A DNA stretch of 52,824 nucleotides from a virus, in the IMG/VR virus record IMGVR_UViG_3300046665_000755, positions 1 to 52,824 of that record. The stretch is one strand, 5' to 3'. Shown one piece after another: positions 14,329-21,785 of the stretch (position 1 is the stretch's first letter; the number at the start of each line of letters is the position of its first letter). The notes below the pieces were generated by a model that saw only the letters and a program-made list of their open reading frames with translations, was not told the DNA's origin and made no database searches. The position numbers were made by a program, and so were the translations under genes.

Positions 14329-14946
14329 ATGCAAACGTCCAGTTCCAGACACACCGTACAAACCCGTGATCAGGTGCTGGTCGCCCATGCTCAAAACCAG
14401 ATCGCCCGCACCAGCTTGAGCCAGGACGATTTCGCCCAGGCGCTGAGCCGTGAGCTGTATCTATCGATCCCTGATCGCGCCAAAGAGAAGGTCGTCCCGG
14501 ACTTCAATTCGCCTCAACTGACCGGCGACGTGAGTGAGTTCGTGAAAGCAACCGGCCGCTGGCTCAAACGTGTACAGCGCTGGTTGAACGGCGATCAGGA
14601 AATGCCGTCCTGGCTGGAAGAGTCGTGGGTCAACGCCCTTGAGCCTGAATACCGCGATCACTGTGTAAACGAGCTGGCGAGCCGCCACGGCTTGACCGGC
14701 GCCCGCCAGATGACCAGCGACCAATGCGCAAACAAAAGCTTCGGCGCGCTGATCCGCGCCCTGGGCGATGTGATCGACACCGGCAGCGAAGTGTTTGACG
14801 ACCAGGTGATGTGCGAACTGGATCTGCCGCACCTACCGGCATTCGCCAAGCAGTGCCGCCAGGTTGAGGCGAAGGCGGGGGAGTTAGGGCGCAAGGCTGA
14901 GCAGCTGATGAAGGACGCCCGGCCGAATTTGAAATCCATCGCCTGA
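14329..14946 (+). CDS. Phage regulatory protein in the CII position
   Basis: A 205-residue protein. The N-terminus RDQVLVAHAQNQIARTSLSQDDFAQALSRELYLSI looks like an HTH-type or toxin-regulator domain. The remainder is helical and contains GALIRALGDVIDTGSEVFDD. In lambdoid gene order (cro, cII, O) it occupies the cII slot, but the sequence is longer than lambda CII and not clearly homologous. AGAAGAGAG lies before the ATG. Regulatory role inferred from position. Confidence 0.6.
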   Translation: MQTSSSRHTVQTRDQVLVAHAQNQIARTSLSQDDFAQALSRELYLSIPDRAKEKVVPDFNSPQLTGDVSEFVKATGRWLKRVQRWLNGDQEMPSWLEESWVNALEPEYRDHCVNELASRHGLTGARQMTSDQCANKSFGALIRALGDVIDTGSEVFDDQVMCELDLPHLPAFAKQCRQVEAKAGELGRKAEQLMKDARPNLKSIA

Positions 14947-14954
14947 ATGCCAGG

Positions 14955-14990
14955 CACAAAAAAGCCGACGTACGAGGTCGGCTTCTTCAA
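14955..14990. terminator. Hairpin between the CII-position gene and the O-like gene
   Basis: AAGCCGAC (14962-14969), loop, GTCGGCTT (14977-14984). The plus side continues TCTTCAAC, a weak tract; the minus side has a strong T6 run. It could be a weak rightward terminator or a good leftward one. Confidence 0.6.
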
Positions 14991-15011
14991 CAGCTTTATG
15001 CGAGAGAAATC

Positions 15012-15875
15012 ATGCCAAACATTGTTGCGTTACACAACCCTCGGGGATTCACCCGTATGGACAATAGCCTGATGGAGGCTTTGGCTACGGTTGACCTGCC
15101 AGCGCGTGAGCTGCGCGTGCTCATGGCCATTGCACGCCAGACCATCGGCTATCAACTGGAAACCAAACGCCTGACTGCCGACGACATTGGCAAACAGACC
15201 AACTTGCGCCGCGACGTCACGTCGAAGGCGATCAGCCACCTCCTTGAGCGCCGGATCATTTTTCGCGTTGGCGGGAGCCGTGGGGATATCGGCATCGCGC
15301 CGGTCCGCGAGTGGTCTTTCTTCGAAGAAAAACAACCGAATCTCACTGAGACCAAAACGTCTCACTCAGACAATATCGTCTCACTGAGACCACCTGTGAG
15401 TGAGACCAAAACTGCTCACTCCCTTCTTTATACAAAGAAAGAACCCCTATTAACTCTTTCTACGAAAGAGATTAATCCGCCCCAAGAGCCAGTCGAACCT
15501 CCGAAGCCTGATCGCAAGACTCCGTTCGGCATGGCGCAGTTGTTGGCCGACAACCCGCACAACGTTCCTGAGCAATTGCTGGCTGACTGGCTGACCCAGC
15601 GCAAGGCCAAACGTGCCGCCGTGACCGCCACCGTCTGGTCAACCGTGAACACCGAGCTGGCTAAGTGCGCCGAGGCCGGGATCACCGCTGACGAGGCCAT
15701 CACCGAAGCGCTGAATTCCGGCTGGCAGGGTTTCAAGGCCTCCTGGGTGATCAAGCGCCTGGCGGAATCCGCGCCGGCCCCGGCACAGCCCGCGCAGTCC
15801 CGCCACACCGGTTTCGCTGAGCGTGATTACAAATCCGGCTTGATTGAGCGGGAGGACGGATCGTATGCGTTCTGA
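15012..15875 (+). CDS. O-like replication initiator
   Basis: A 287-residue protein. Residues about 13-105 form a winged-helix domain of the Phage_rep_O type (GFTRMDNSLMEALATVDLPARELRVLMAIARQTIGYQLETKRLTADDIGKQTNL). A low-complexity linker follows that is encoded by the iteron array. The C-terminal part (about 170-255) probably contacts the helicase loader. The protein should bind the iterons inside its own gene and recruit the DnaC-like protein encoded just downstream, as lambda O does with P. Overlaps the next gene by 11 bases. Confidence 0.88.
   Translation: MPNIVALHNPRGFTRMDNSLMEALATVDLPARELRVLMAIARQTIGYQLETKRLTADDIGKQTNLRRDVTSKAISHLLERRIIFRVGGSRGDIGIAPVREWSFFEEKQPNLTETKTSHSDNIVSLRPPVSETKTAHSLLYTKKEPLLTLSTKEINPPQEPVEPPKPDRKTPFGMAQLLADNPHNVPEQLLADWLTQRKAKRAAVTATVWSTVNTELAKCAEAGITADEAITEALNSGWQGFKASWVIKRLAESAPAPAQPAQSRHTGFAERDYKSGLIEREDGSYAF
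15340..15477. other. Predicted phage replication origin (iterons + AT-rich tract)
   Basis: Iterons of the palindrome GTCTCACTGAGAC lie at 15340-15352 (first base differs), 15359-15371 (one change) and 15378-15390 (perfect), spaced exactly 19 bases. A diverged copy with TGAGAC follows at 15394-15406, and a GCTCACTC half-site at 15414-15421. From 15422 to 15477 the DNA becomes AT-rich (CTTTATACAAAGAAAG, then ATTAACTC). Iterons followed by an AT-rich region within the initiator gene is the lambda ori layout. Confidence 0.8.
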
Positions 15876-16671
15876 CAAAACCGTTTCGATGCCCAGCACT
15901 GTCCCAGCACCCCAGCAAACTACGGGAGTGTGCGAGGACCACGGCCAGTTCCCGCAGCAGGTGAACGTGATCTTTGGCCGGGAGTTCAAGACCGGATGCC
16001 CAGAGTGCAGTCGAATCCGCAACGAGGAAGAGTCCGCCCGCAAGGAAGCTCAGGAAGCCCAGGCACTGCGCATGCGCATGGCGGAAAAGCTGGGCGCCGC
16101 GCTGATTCCCAAGCGCTTCGCTGGCAAGACCTTCGCCGGGTACATCGCTGACACGCCCGAGCAGCAGAAGGCCCTGGCCACCTGCAAACGTTACGCCGCA
16201 GAGTTCAAGCAGATCGCCGCAGCCGGCCGTTGCCTGTTGCTGCTGGGCAAACCCGGTACCGGCAAGACGCACCTGTCCGTAGCGATTGCCAACGAGATCA
16301 TGGCCAAGTCGAGCGACACGGCCGTGTACCGCACGATTGGTTCGGTACTCCAGGCCATCCGCGCCACTTACGACCATTCCGGCGACAAGTCCGAAAGCCA
16401 GATCCTGTCGAGCCTCATCAGCCCCTCGCTGCTGATCCTGGACGAGATTGGCGTGAGCAAGGAGAAGCCAAGCGACTTCGAGCTGACGACCCTGTTCGCG
16501 ATCATCAATGGCCGCTACGAAGAGCTGCGACCCACCGTCATCGTTTCCAACCTCGACGCGAAGGCCTTGGCCAGCGCTATCGGCGAGCGTTGCGCAGACA
16601 GGCTTCGGGAGGGCGGTGTGATCGTCATCCCGTTTGAATGGGAATCGCAGCGCGGAAAGGAGGGTTTTTGA
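15865..16671 (+). CDS. DnaC-like helicase-loader ATPase
   Basis: A 268-residue AAA+ protein. A CxxH...CxxC zinc motif lies near residues 23-48; Walker A GKPGTGKT is at 128-135 and Walker B LLILDE at 189-194. This is the DnaC/IstB-type loader, the functional counterpart of lambda P, which would load host DnaB at the phage origin. ATG 15865 has GGGAGG upstream and lies within the end of the O-like gene. The upstream frame start at 15844 lacks support. Confidence 0.92.
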   Translation: MRSDKTVSMPSTVPAPQQTTGVCEDHGQFPQQVNVIFGREFKTGCPECSRIRNEEESARKEAQEAQALRMRMAEKLGAALIPKRFAGKTFAGYIADTPEQQKALATCKRYAAEFKQIAAAGRCLLLLGKPGTGKTHLSVAIANEIMAKSSDTAVYRTIGSVLQAIRATYDHSGDKSESQILSSLISPSLLILDEIGVSKEKPSDFELTTLFAIINGRYEELRPTVIVSNLDAKALASAIGERCADRLREGGVIVIPFEWESQRGKEGF

Positions 16672-16672
16672 C

Positions 16673-17308
16673 ATGACCGACTACACCGAACTGAAGCGGC
16701 TGGCCGAGGCTTTGCTGGCCAGTGATGACCATGCTGATTTCCCTGGCTGGATGGCAGCGAGCGATGCGTTCGACAACGCGACAGGCCCCGCCGCAGTCAT
16801 GGCCCTGATCGCCGAGAACGAGCGGCTGAAGACGTTGCGTAGCACAACCGAGCGTGATCTTGCGCAAGAGCTTGAGGTTTGGCGCCACGGCCCGTCCTGC
16901 TGGAATTGCGGCGACACTGGTGATGTGCATGACATGGTCGGCGAATGGCGCGGCCAATGCGACTGCAATGCAGCCAAGTTGATTGATGTTGCCAGTGAGC
17001 GCGACCAGCTCAAGGCCGAGAACGAACTGGCCCGCATACGTATCAAGGAGCTGGATCTGCTGTTTGGCCGCTACATCCTCGCCATGCGTTCGGCTCTCAT
17101 CGAGGAAGAGCATGGTAAGGGACCTGCCGCCGCAATGGAGTGGATCTACAACTCGCTGGCAGGACCGGGCGAGCTGCCTCCAGAGGGCGAGACCGACAGT
17201 CAGGCCTACTTCGACCGCGAGATCGTCGCAGTGGATAACGGAATGCAGGAGGTAATGGCGTTCCACGAAGGTCGACGCGCCGCCATGGGCAAGGGAGAGC
17301 AGTCATGA
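16673..17308 (+). CDS. Ead/Ea22-like phage protein
   Basis: A 211-residue protein. The N-terminus (MTDYTELKRLAEALLASDD, then FDNATGPAAVMALIAENERL) is the conserved start of the Ead/Ea22 family of lambdoid early proteins. The middle has a zinc-ribbon-like CWNCGDTG ... CDC cluster and a helical section. AAAGGAGGG lies upstream. Function unknown. Confidence 0.75.
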   Translation: MTDYTELKRLAEALLASDDHADFPGWMAASDAFDNATGPAAVMALIAENERLKTLRSTTERDLAQELEVWRHGPSCWNCGDTGDVHDMVGEWRGQCDCNAAKLIDVASERDQLKAENELARIRIKELDLLFGRYILAMRSALIEEEHGKGPAAAMEWIYNSLAGPGELPPEGETDSQAYFDREIVAVDNGMQEVMAFHEGRRAAMGKGEQS

Positions 17309-17421
17309 GCGCCAACCCCCTGCACCCGCTCGGACTATCCCCAAACATATGGGCCCAGGAGGTTGGCGGCGAGACTGTAGCGCTTGGCGTCTCGTCCAGC
17401 AAGGAGGCGCTCCATGGCTAA
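17305..17421 (+). CDS. 38-residue coupled ORF
   Basis: ATG 17305 overlaps the preceding stop (ATGA) and the frame ends eight bases inside the next gene. It encodes a short peptide with LHPLGLSPNIWAQEVGGE and a tail SSSKEALHG; its 3' end also contains the AAGGAGG site of the next gene. Coupling on both sides supports translation. Function unknown. Confidence 0.5.
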   Translation: MSANPLHPLGLSPNIWAQEVGGETVALGVSSSKEALHG

Positions 17422-17929
17422 GCCAGCTAAACCTCGCCCAATGCCCGTGTACTTGGTGCTGCGCCGCCTGGTAGATCCCGCCACAGGCAAGGATGTGGCC
17501 GCGTTCGTGCCGTCCTCCGACGCAGACCGGTCGATCCTGCGGGAGCGCGAATTCAAGATGAACGCGAAGATCCGCGCCGACCTCAAGCAGCCGCGCAACC
17601 CACGGTTCAACGGTTTGGTTCACGGCCTGGGCCGGGTGCTGAGCCAGAACATTGATCGGTTCTCTGGCAAGCAGTCCCACGACGCGATCAAGGCCCTGCA
17701 ACTGGAATCGGGCGTGTACTGCGACGAAGAGGCGTTCGACATCCCAGGCCTGGGCCAACTCACCCGCAAGACCCCTCGAAGCCTTTCCTACGACTCGATG
17801 GGGGAGGAGACATTCCAAGACTTCTGGCGACAGTGCTGCGCTTACCTGGTGCTGCATGATTGGCCGACGCTCACGGAAGAGCGCCTGACCGAAATGGCCG
17901 AGTTCGAAGCGTTCAAGGAGGCCGCATGA
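17414..17929 (+). CDS. DUF1367 family protein
   Basis: A 171-residue protein. The run FNGLVHGLGRVLSQNIDRFSGKQSHDAIKALQLESG and the downstream FDIPGLGQLTRKTPRSLSYDSMGEETFQDFWRQCCAYL are typical of DUF1367, found in the nin region of lambdoid phages next to ninB/ninG. AAGGAGG sits six bases before ATG 17414, so I chose it over the longer frame at 17384. Biochemical function not established. Confidence 0.85.
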   Translation: MAKPAKPRPMPVYLVLRRLVDPATGKDVAAFVPSSDADRSILREREFKMNAKIRADLKQPRNPRFNGLVHGLGRVLSQNIDRFSGKQSHDAIKALQLESGVYCDEEAFDIPGLGQLTRKTPRSLSYDSMGEETFQDFWRQCCAYLVLHDWPTLTEERLTEMAEFEAFKEAA

Positions 17930-18195
17930 GCCATAACTTCAAGCCGGGCGATCTGGCACTGGTGATTTCAGGTGGGTACCTGGGCGAGACCGCGGAACTG
18001 GTGCGTTTTGTAATGCCTGGCGACCTGGTCGTCTCACCCACCACGGGCAAGGTTTACGAATTCAGGCCGGCCGCCAGAGTAGGTGGATGGTTGTGCAAAT
18101 TCAGATGCAGTCATGCGGTAAAGCACGAAAAGAACCTGATGCCCCTGCGCGGCCGATTCACCCCAGAGCAGCAGAAAGCCAAGGAGGCTGTATGA
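17926..18195 (+). CDS. Small protein with SH3-like barrel character
   Basis: An 89-residue protein beginning ATG 17926 within the stop of the previous gene. The start FKPGDLALVISGGYLGETAELVRFVMPGD and later beta-strand pattern resemble a KOW/SH3-type small barrel. It is coupled to the NinG gene downstream (ATGA). Function unknown. Confidence 0.68.
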   Translation: MSHNFKPGDLALVISGGYLGETAELVRFVMPGDLVVSPTTGKVYEFRPAARVGGWLCKFRCSHAVKHEKNLMPLRGRFTPEQQKAKEAV

Positions 18196-18821
18196 AGCGC
18201 ACCCCGCTGCAACGCAAGACTCCGCTCGCGTTCGGCAGGCCACGCCGCCGGCGCTGCCCAGAGTGCCGGGTGATGTTCGTGCCATTGCGCGATTCGCAGG
18301 CTGTGTGCGGTGAGATCGACTGCGCGATCGCACACGGCAAGTCCGAGAAGGGCCGGGCGATCGCCGGCAAGGCCCTGGCCGAAGTAGGGCGCCGCGACAT
18401 CAAAGTCCGCAAGGAGAAGCTGAAAAGTCGCGGCGATCACATGCGCGAAGCCCAGCAGGCGTTCAACGAGTACATCCGCACCCGGGACCAGGCCGCCGGT
18501 CACCTCTGCATATCCAGCAGCAAGCCATTGGACTGGAGCGGCAACGCAGTAGATGCAGGTCATTACCGCAGCGTCGGCTCTGCGCCACACCTGCGCTTCG
18601 ACGAGCGCAACTGCCACGCACAGAGCAAGCAGGACAACCGGTTCCTGTCTGGCAATGCCGTGGACTACCGGATCGGCCTGATCGCGCGCATTGGCCAGGA
18701 GGCCGTCGACGCGCTGGAGGCCGATCAGAGCGTGCGCAAGTACACCGTGGAAGAGATCAAGGGCATCAAGACCTACTACCGGGCAAAGACAAGAGAACTG
18801 AAGAAGGGGATCGCAGCATGA
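18192..18821 (+). CDS. ninG: NinG/Rap recombination protein
   Basis: A 209-residue protein. The N-terminus KRTPLQRKTPLAF followed by CPECRVMF ... CGEIDC, then FNEYIRTRDQAAGHLCISS, AGHYRSVGSAPHLRFDERNCHAQSKQDN and VRKYTVEEIKGIKTYYR, follow NinG (Rap), a junction-specific endonuclease of lambdoid phages. It cuts recombination intermediates and so complements the ERF/YqaJ pair in the left operon. Start ATG 18192 is coupled to the previous gene. Confidence 0.92.
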   Translation: MKRTPLQRKTPLAFGRPRRRRCPECRVMFVPLRDSQAVCGEIDCAIAHGKSEKGRAIAGKALAEVGRRDIKVRKEKLKSRGDHMREAQQAFNEYIRTRDQAAGHLCISSSKPLDWSGNAVDAGHYRSVGSAPHLRFDERNCHAQSKQDNRFLSGNAVDYRIGLIARIGQEAVDALEADQSVRKYTVEEIKGIKTYYRAKTRELKKGIAA

Positions 18822-19495
18822 AACTGATCAACGCAAGGCAGGTATGGACTGAGGCTCAGCACGAATCGAACGCGTCGATCAGCGCTGTGGCCATCGACAA
18901 AGCACAATCGGCACCGATCAAGAAAGGGCAGCGCATGCGCCGCGCCGAGGCTGTGTTCGCTGCGCTTGGGGAAGACAAGGAGGAGCGAATTCAGGTTGTG
19001 CGCCAGAAGATCAGCATCAGCGAGACGCGCGGAACGCCCGCCGGCCGCTCTACCGCCCGGGCAGCTCACCTGGCCACCATCGGCAAAGTGTTGCGCGCCA
19101 TCGACACGCTGCCGTTCCAGGTGCAGCAGTTTGGTCACTACCTGTACCACCCGGCGATGAACATGCGACACCTGCTGAACGCGGTGCTTCTGATCACCGC
19201 CAAAGCGGCGCTGCCTGACCTGACTTCGGCCAAGCGAGTGAAGGCGCAGTACCTGGTAACCCTGGCCCTGCAGTCGTACAAGGGGGAGGTGCACGGTGCT
19301 GTGGAGTGGGGGCCGGCGCGGGTAGCTGCCGAGATGATGGCCTTCTTCGGCGCGTCAGTTGATCAGAACAACTGGAACCGGGACTGGCGTGACCTGTGGA
19401 TTTCCCTGAGAAAAGAAATTGAGGAAGTGGATATTCAGGCTCAGCAGCCTATTTGGCAGGTGATTCATTCGGAAAAGGACCAAGATGCGGCATAA
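18818..19495 (+). CDS. Protein in the antiterminator Q position
   Basis: A 225-residue mostly helical, basic protein. ATG 18818 overlaps the NinG stop. It is the last gene before the candidate late promoter and terminator, which is where Q sits in lambdoid phages. No zinc-finger motif of classical Q is visible; the N-terminal half is basic (QSAPIKKGQRMRRAEAVF) and the middle contains LPFQVQQFGHYLYHP. The antiterminator role is inferred only from position. Confidence 0.62.
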   Translation: MKLINARQVWTEAQHESNASISAVAIDKAQSAPIKKGQRMRRAEAVFAALGEDKEERIQVVRQKISISETRGTPAGRSTARAAHLATIGKVLRAIDTLPFQVQQFGHYLYHPAMNMRHLLNAVLLITAKAALPDLTSAKRVKAQYLVTLALQSYKGEVHGAVEWGPARVAAEMMAFFGASVDQNNWNRDWRDLWISLRKEIEEVDIQAQQPIWQVIHSEKDQDAA

Positions 19496-19500
19496 TTGTA

Positions 19501-19529
19501 TTGACATGAATGAATAATGTGGGTACTTT
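19501..19529 (+). promoter_or_regulatory. Candidate late promoter (pR' position)
   Basis: TTGACA (19501-19506), 17-base spacer, TACTTT (19524-19529). The -35 is perfect and the -10 poor, as is common for Q-dependent late promoters. It lies directly after the Q-position gene, about 45 bases upstream of a strong terminator. Confidence 0.5.
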
Positions 19530-19571
19530 TCCCATAGTGCACAAGTAACGCGAAACGCACACGAGACCCTG

Positions 19572-19600
19572 AACCCGGCCAAGCGCCGGGTTTTGTTTTG
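19572..19600 (+). terminator. Rho-independent terminator (tR' position)
   Basis: AACCCGGC (19572-19579), five-base loop, GCCGGGTT (19585-19592), then TTGTTTTG. It would stop transcripts from the candidate late promoter unless antiterminated. Confidence 0.85.
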
Positions 19601-19650
19601 CAGTTCCGGTTATGGCAATGTGATACCTCACTTATGAAGGAGGGATTCTC

Positions 19651-20124
19651 ATGTCTAGATTTGAGCAGTTGAGAGGCTGGCAGAGCGAGCAGGAAAAAGC
19701 CGTTTCCCAGTACTGGGATGATTTACGTGATGCCGTTTCCCGTATTTGGGTGGGATTCGCTGAATATTTGGAGCTGCCTCAGTCTGAGTACGAAGCACTG
19801 AATGGCGAGCGACACCATTACGTCAAGCTTGCTCGTGTCGAAAATGGAAAGTACATCGAGTCCAATACGCACGAGTTAGTCGGGAAAAATTCAGCGTTGG
19901 AATTTTGCCTAGGTCTTACGGTTGACGCCTCGGTAGGAACATTTCCGAAAACCACCGTGTATACCCAGCTTAAAATTAAAAAAGAACCCGGTGGGTACCT
20001 TGTGACTTCAGATCAGCACTCTTTCTCTGTCAAAGCGTCCGGGACTTCGAATACTGCTGATTTTGATCCTGTGTACGAAGAGGTTTTCCAGCTGCTGAGA
20101 AAACACTTCACCTTGAGACCATAA
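19651..20124 (+). CDS. Hypothetical protein, lower GC than neighbours
   Basis: A 157-residue soluble protein with charged helices at the N-terminus (FEQLRGWQSEQEKAVSQYWDDLRDAVSRIW) and a beta-rich second half (TTVYTQLKIKKEPGGYLVTSDQHSFSVKASG). AAGGAGG precedes ATG 19651. It is isolated between two terminators (19572-19600 and 20191-20220) and has lower GC than the late genes, the pattern of an independently expressed added gene. Family not recognised. Confidence 0.68.
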   Translation: MSRFEQLRGWQSEQEKAVSQYWDDLRDAVSRIWVGFAEYLELPQSEYEALNGERHHYVKLARVENGKYIESNTHELVGKNSALEFCLGLTVDASVGTFPKTTVYTQLKIKKEPGGYLVTSDQHSFSVKASGTSNTADFDPVYEEVFQLLRKHFTLRP

Positions 20125-20190
20125 TCAAAGCTTGAGTTCGTATTGCGTGGAGATCCGCGCGGCACTTCGATATATGATTTTCCTTCTAAG

Positions 20191-20220
20191 GCCTTGGCAC
20201 CCGCCAAGGCTTTTTCGTTT
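20191..20220 (+). terminator. Rho-independent terminator
   Basis: GCCTTGGC (20191-20198), ACCC, GCCAAGGC (20203-20210), then TTTTTCGTTT. A strong terminator after the gene ending at 20124. Confidence 0.9.
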
Positions 20221-20309
20221 TCGGCTCCACCACACCCGTTGCTCCGAGCTGGGAGTGCTGCTGGGGCTTAACTATTGCTGGCCAAGGCCATTTTCTTCAT
20301 GGAGTGACG

Positions 20310-20681
20310 ATGGATCCTACTGACCTCGGCCCAGGCACAGCTACCTGGCTGGGCGGTAGCGCCACCGTTGTACTGGGCGGCCTGCTTTGGCTGCGCCGCT
20401 TCCTTTCTAAGGATGCGACCGACCGCGCAATGGACAGCGCCGACATCGGCACGCTGAAGCGGCTGAACGAACTGCTGAACCAGGAGCGCGCCGCTCGCAA
20501 AGAGGCCGAGGCTCGCGCCGATCAGTTCGCGAAAGAGCGGAATGACCTGGCCGCCGCCGTCGGCCGCATGGAAGGCAAGATCGAAGCGCTGACCAGCCAG
20601 GTCGCTCAACTCACTGACCGCGTGACGCAACAGAGCGACGAGATCACTCGCCTGCGCACCAAGCTGGGAGGAATCGCCTGA
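20310..20681 (+). CDS. Membrane-anchored coiled-coil protein, possible lysis gene
   Basis: A 123-residue protein. One transmembrane segment at about residues 12-28 (ATWLGGSATVVLGGLLWLRR) is followed by a long coiled coil (about 45-118). GGAG precedes ATG 20310. It is followed in overlap by another single-span coiled-coil protein and then a tiny membrane peptide. No holin is found next to the endolysin at 49138, so one of these three may be the holin. That role is inference. Confidence 0.72.
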   Translation: MDPTDLGPGTATWLGGSATVVLGGLLWLRRFLSKDATDRAMDSADIGTLKRLNELLNQERAARKEAEARADQFAKERNDLAAAVGRMEGKIEALTSQVAQLTDRVTQQSDEITRLRTKLGGIA

Positions 20682-20998
20682 TGGACAGATGCGCATTGGA
20701 ATTTATCGCCCGCCGCTGGTGGCGCCGGGCTGAGGTCTGGGCCATTGCTGTCGTGCTGGTGGGTGGTGGTGCTGTCTTGGGCTACCAGGCTGCCTACTGG
20801 TCTCTCGCTGAGAGCCAGAGCAATCAAGTGACCGATATCCGCAAGGCCTACGACACTGCCATGGGTGAGCGTGACAAGCGCCTGGAAGAGCTCACTCGCC
20901 AGACTGGTACCGCCGCAGAGAAGGCCACCAAGGCAGCAACGTCTGCGGCTCAGGCAGTCGACAAGGTGGACGAAGCTCTAAACCGGACAGCCCAGTAA
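20681..20998 (+). CDS. Second membrane-anchored coiled-coil protein
   Basis: A 105-residue protein. A basic N-terminus (RRWWRR) is followed by a transmembrane segment (about 18-37, VWAIAVVLVGGGAVLGYQAAYW) and an Ala/Lys/Glu-rich coiled coil to the end. ATG 20681 overlaps the previous stop, so the two are translated together and may form a complex. Possible holin or spanin-like partner; unproven. Confidence 0.7.
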   Translation: MDRCALEFIARRWWRRAEVWAIAVVLVGGGAVLGYQAAYWSLAESQSNQVTDIRKAYDTAMGERDKRLEELTRQTGTAAEKATKAATSAAQAVDKVDEALNRTAQ

Positions 20999-21039
20999 TC
21001 CGCGCCACGTTTTCTCAACTCGCAAAATTGTGGCGCGGA
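20999..21039. repeat. Interrupted inverted repeat, copy 2
   Basis: TCCGCGCCAC (20999-21008) and GTGGCGCGGA (21030-21039) are perfect 10-bp inverted arms separated by 21 bases that begin GTTTTC. Starting at the stop of the preceding gene, it precedes the small membrane ORF at 21059. The copy at 3461-3500 shares arms, spacing and GTTTTC. No U tract follows, so it is not an ordinary terminator. Confidence 0.6.
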
Positions 21040-21058
21040 ATGCGCCGAGGGCATCGCC

Positions 21059-21166
21059 ATGGCTTCGAATACCAATTCCTCCAAGACTGTCACCCTGTTG
21101 GGCGGGATCGCGCTTGTGATCATCGTCCTGGCAGTGGCGGCCTTCAGCTTGGTGAGCAGAAGCTGA
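21059..21166 (+). CDS. 35-residue single-span membrane peptide
   Basis: ATG 21059 opens 35 codons ending TGA at 21164-21166. A short polar N-terminus (ASNTNSSKT) leads into about 20 hydrophobic residues (LLGGIALVIIVLAVAAFSLV) and ends in SRS. GAGGG lies before the start. It is too short for routine gene calling but has a textbook membrane span and a ribosome-binding site. It could be a holin, antiholin or small membrane modulator. Confidence 0.6.
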   Translation: MASNTNSSKTVTLLGGIALVIIVLAVAAFSLVSRS

Positions 21167-21260
21167 TTGATGTGCTGCTAGATGACAGTAATGGGTAGAT
21201 CGTGGTGGGCCGCTTCGAACTGATGGCATACTGCCCGTCCAATTAGGATGGGAGAGAGTC

Positions 21261-21728
21261 ATGAGTTTTCAGCATGTGGATTTGAGTAGTCAGCGACTGA
21301 TTGATAGTGCAAAGGGTGATTGCGAAAATATTCGCAACTACTGCGCCCATTTGTTGGATGGCTTGGAGAAGTATTTCTCTACGAATCCAGCCAAGGTTAA
21401 TCTCGGAGTGGGCTTCACGTTCAAAGATGATTTGCTCTGCGCGCTGGAGACCCCGTATGGAAATGCACGGGGTAGGCTGACCATTCAGCTAGTGAATGGA
21501 GTAATGGAAGGCAGATATGTATTTGAAAAGAGCGTAGTGTCGTCAGAGGGTAAGGATATTTGGTCGCCTATTTGGGCTATCAGGATAGGTCGATACGCGA
21601 ACGTATGGCTTGGCGATGAGGGTGAGGTGGAGATTGAAGTAATGAATCTCGGCCCGCACAACAATTCAATCAGTGCGACGGCGAAGTCGCTTTTGTACCG
21701 CATCGCGATCACACCAATATTCAAGTAG
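21261..21728 (+). CDS. Hypothetical protein, lower GC
   Basis: A 155-residue protein with an N-terminal helix and a beta-rich body (LGVGFTFKDDLLCALET, then LTIQLVNGVMEGRYVFE). GGGAGAGAG precedes ATG 21261. GC content is lower than in the flanking late genes and a terminator follows at once, so it looks like an inserted cassette similar in setting to the gene at 19651. No sequence similarity between the two is obvious. Function unknown. Confidence 0.66.
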   Translation: MSFQHVDLSSQRLIDSAKGDCENIRNYCAHLLDGLEKYFSTNPAKVNLGVGFTFKDDLLCALETPYGNARGRLTIQLVNGVMEGRYVFEKSVVSSEGKDIWSPIWAIRIGRYANVWLGDEGEVEIEVMNLGPHNNSISATAKSLLYRIAITPIFK

Positions 21729-21747
21729 TAGTTGCTCGATAGCTCAG

Positions 21748-21773
21748 CCCCGCCAAGTGCGGGGTTTCTTGTT
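21748..21773 (+). terminator. Rho-independent terminator
   Basis: CCCCGC (21748-21753), CAAGT, GCGGGG (21759-21764), then TTTCTTGTTT; the ribosome-binding site of the next gene (CTGGAGG) follows immediately. Confidence 0.85.
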
Positions 21774-21785
21774 TCTGGAGGACAG

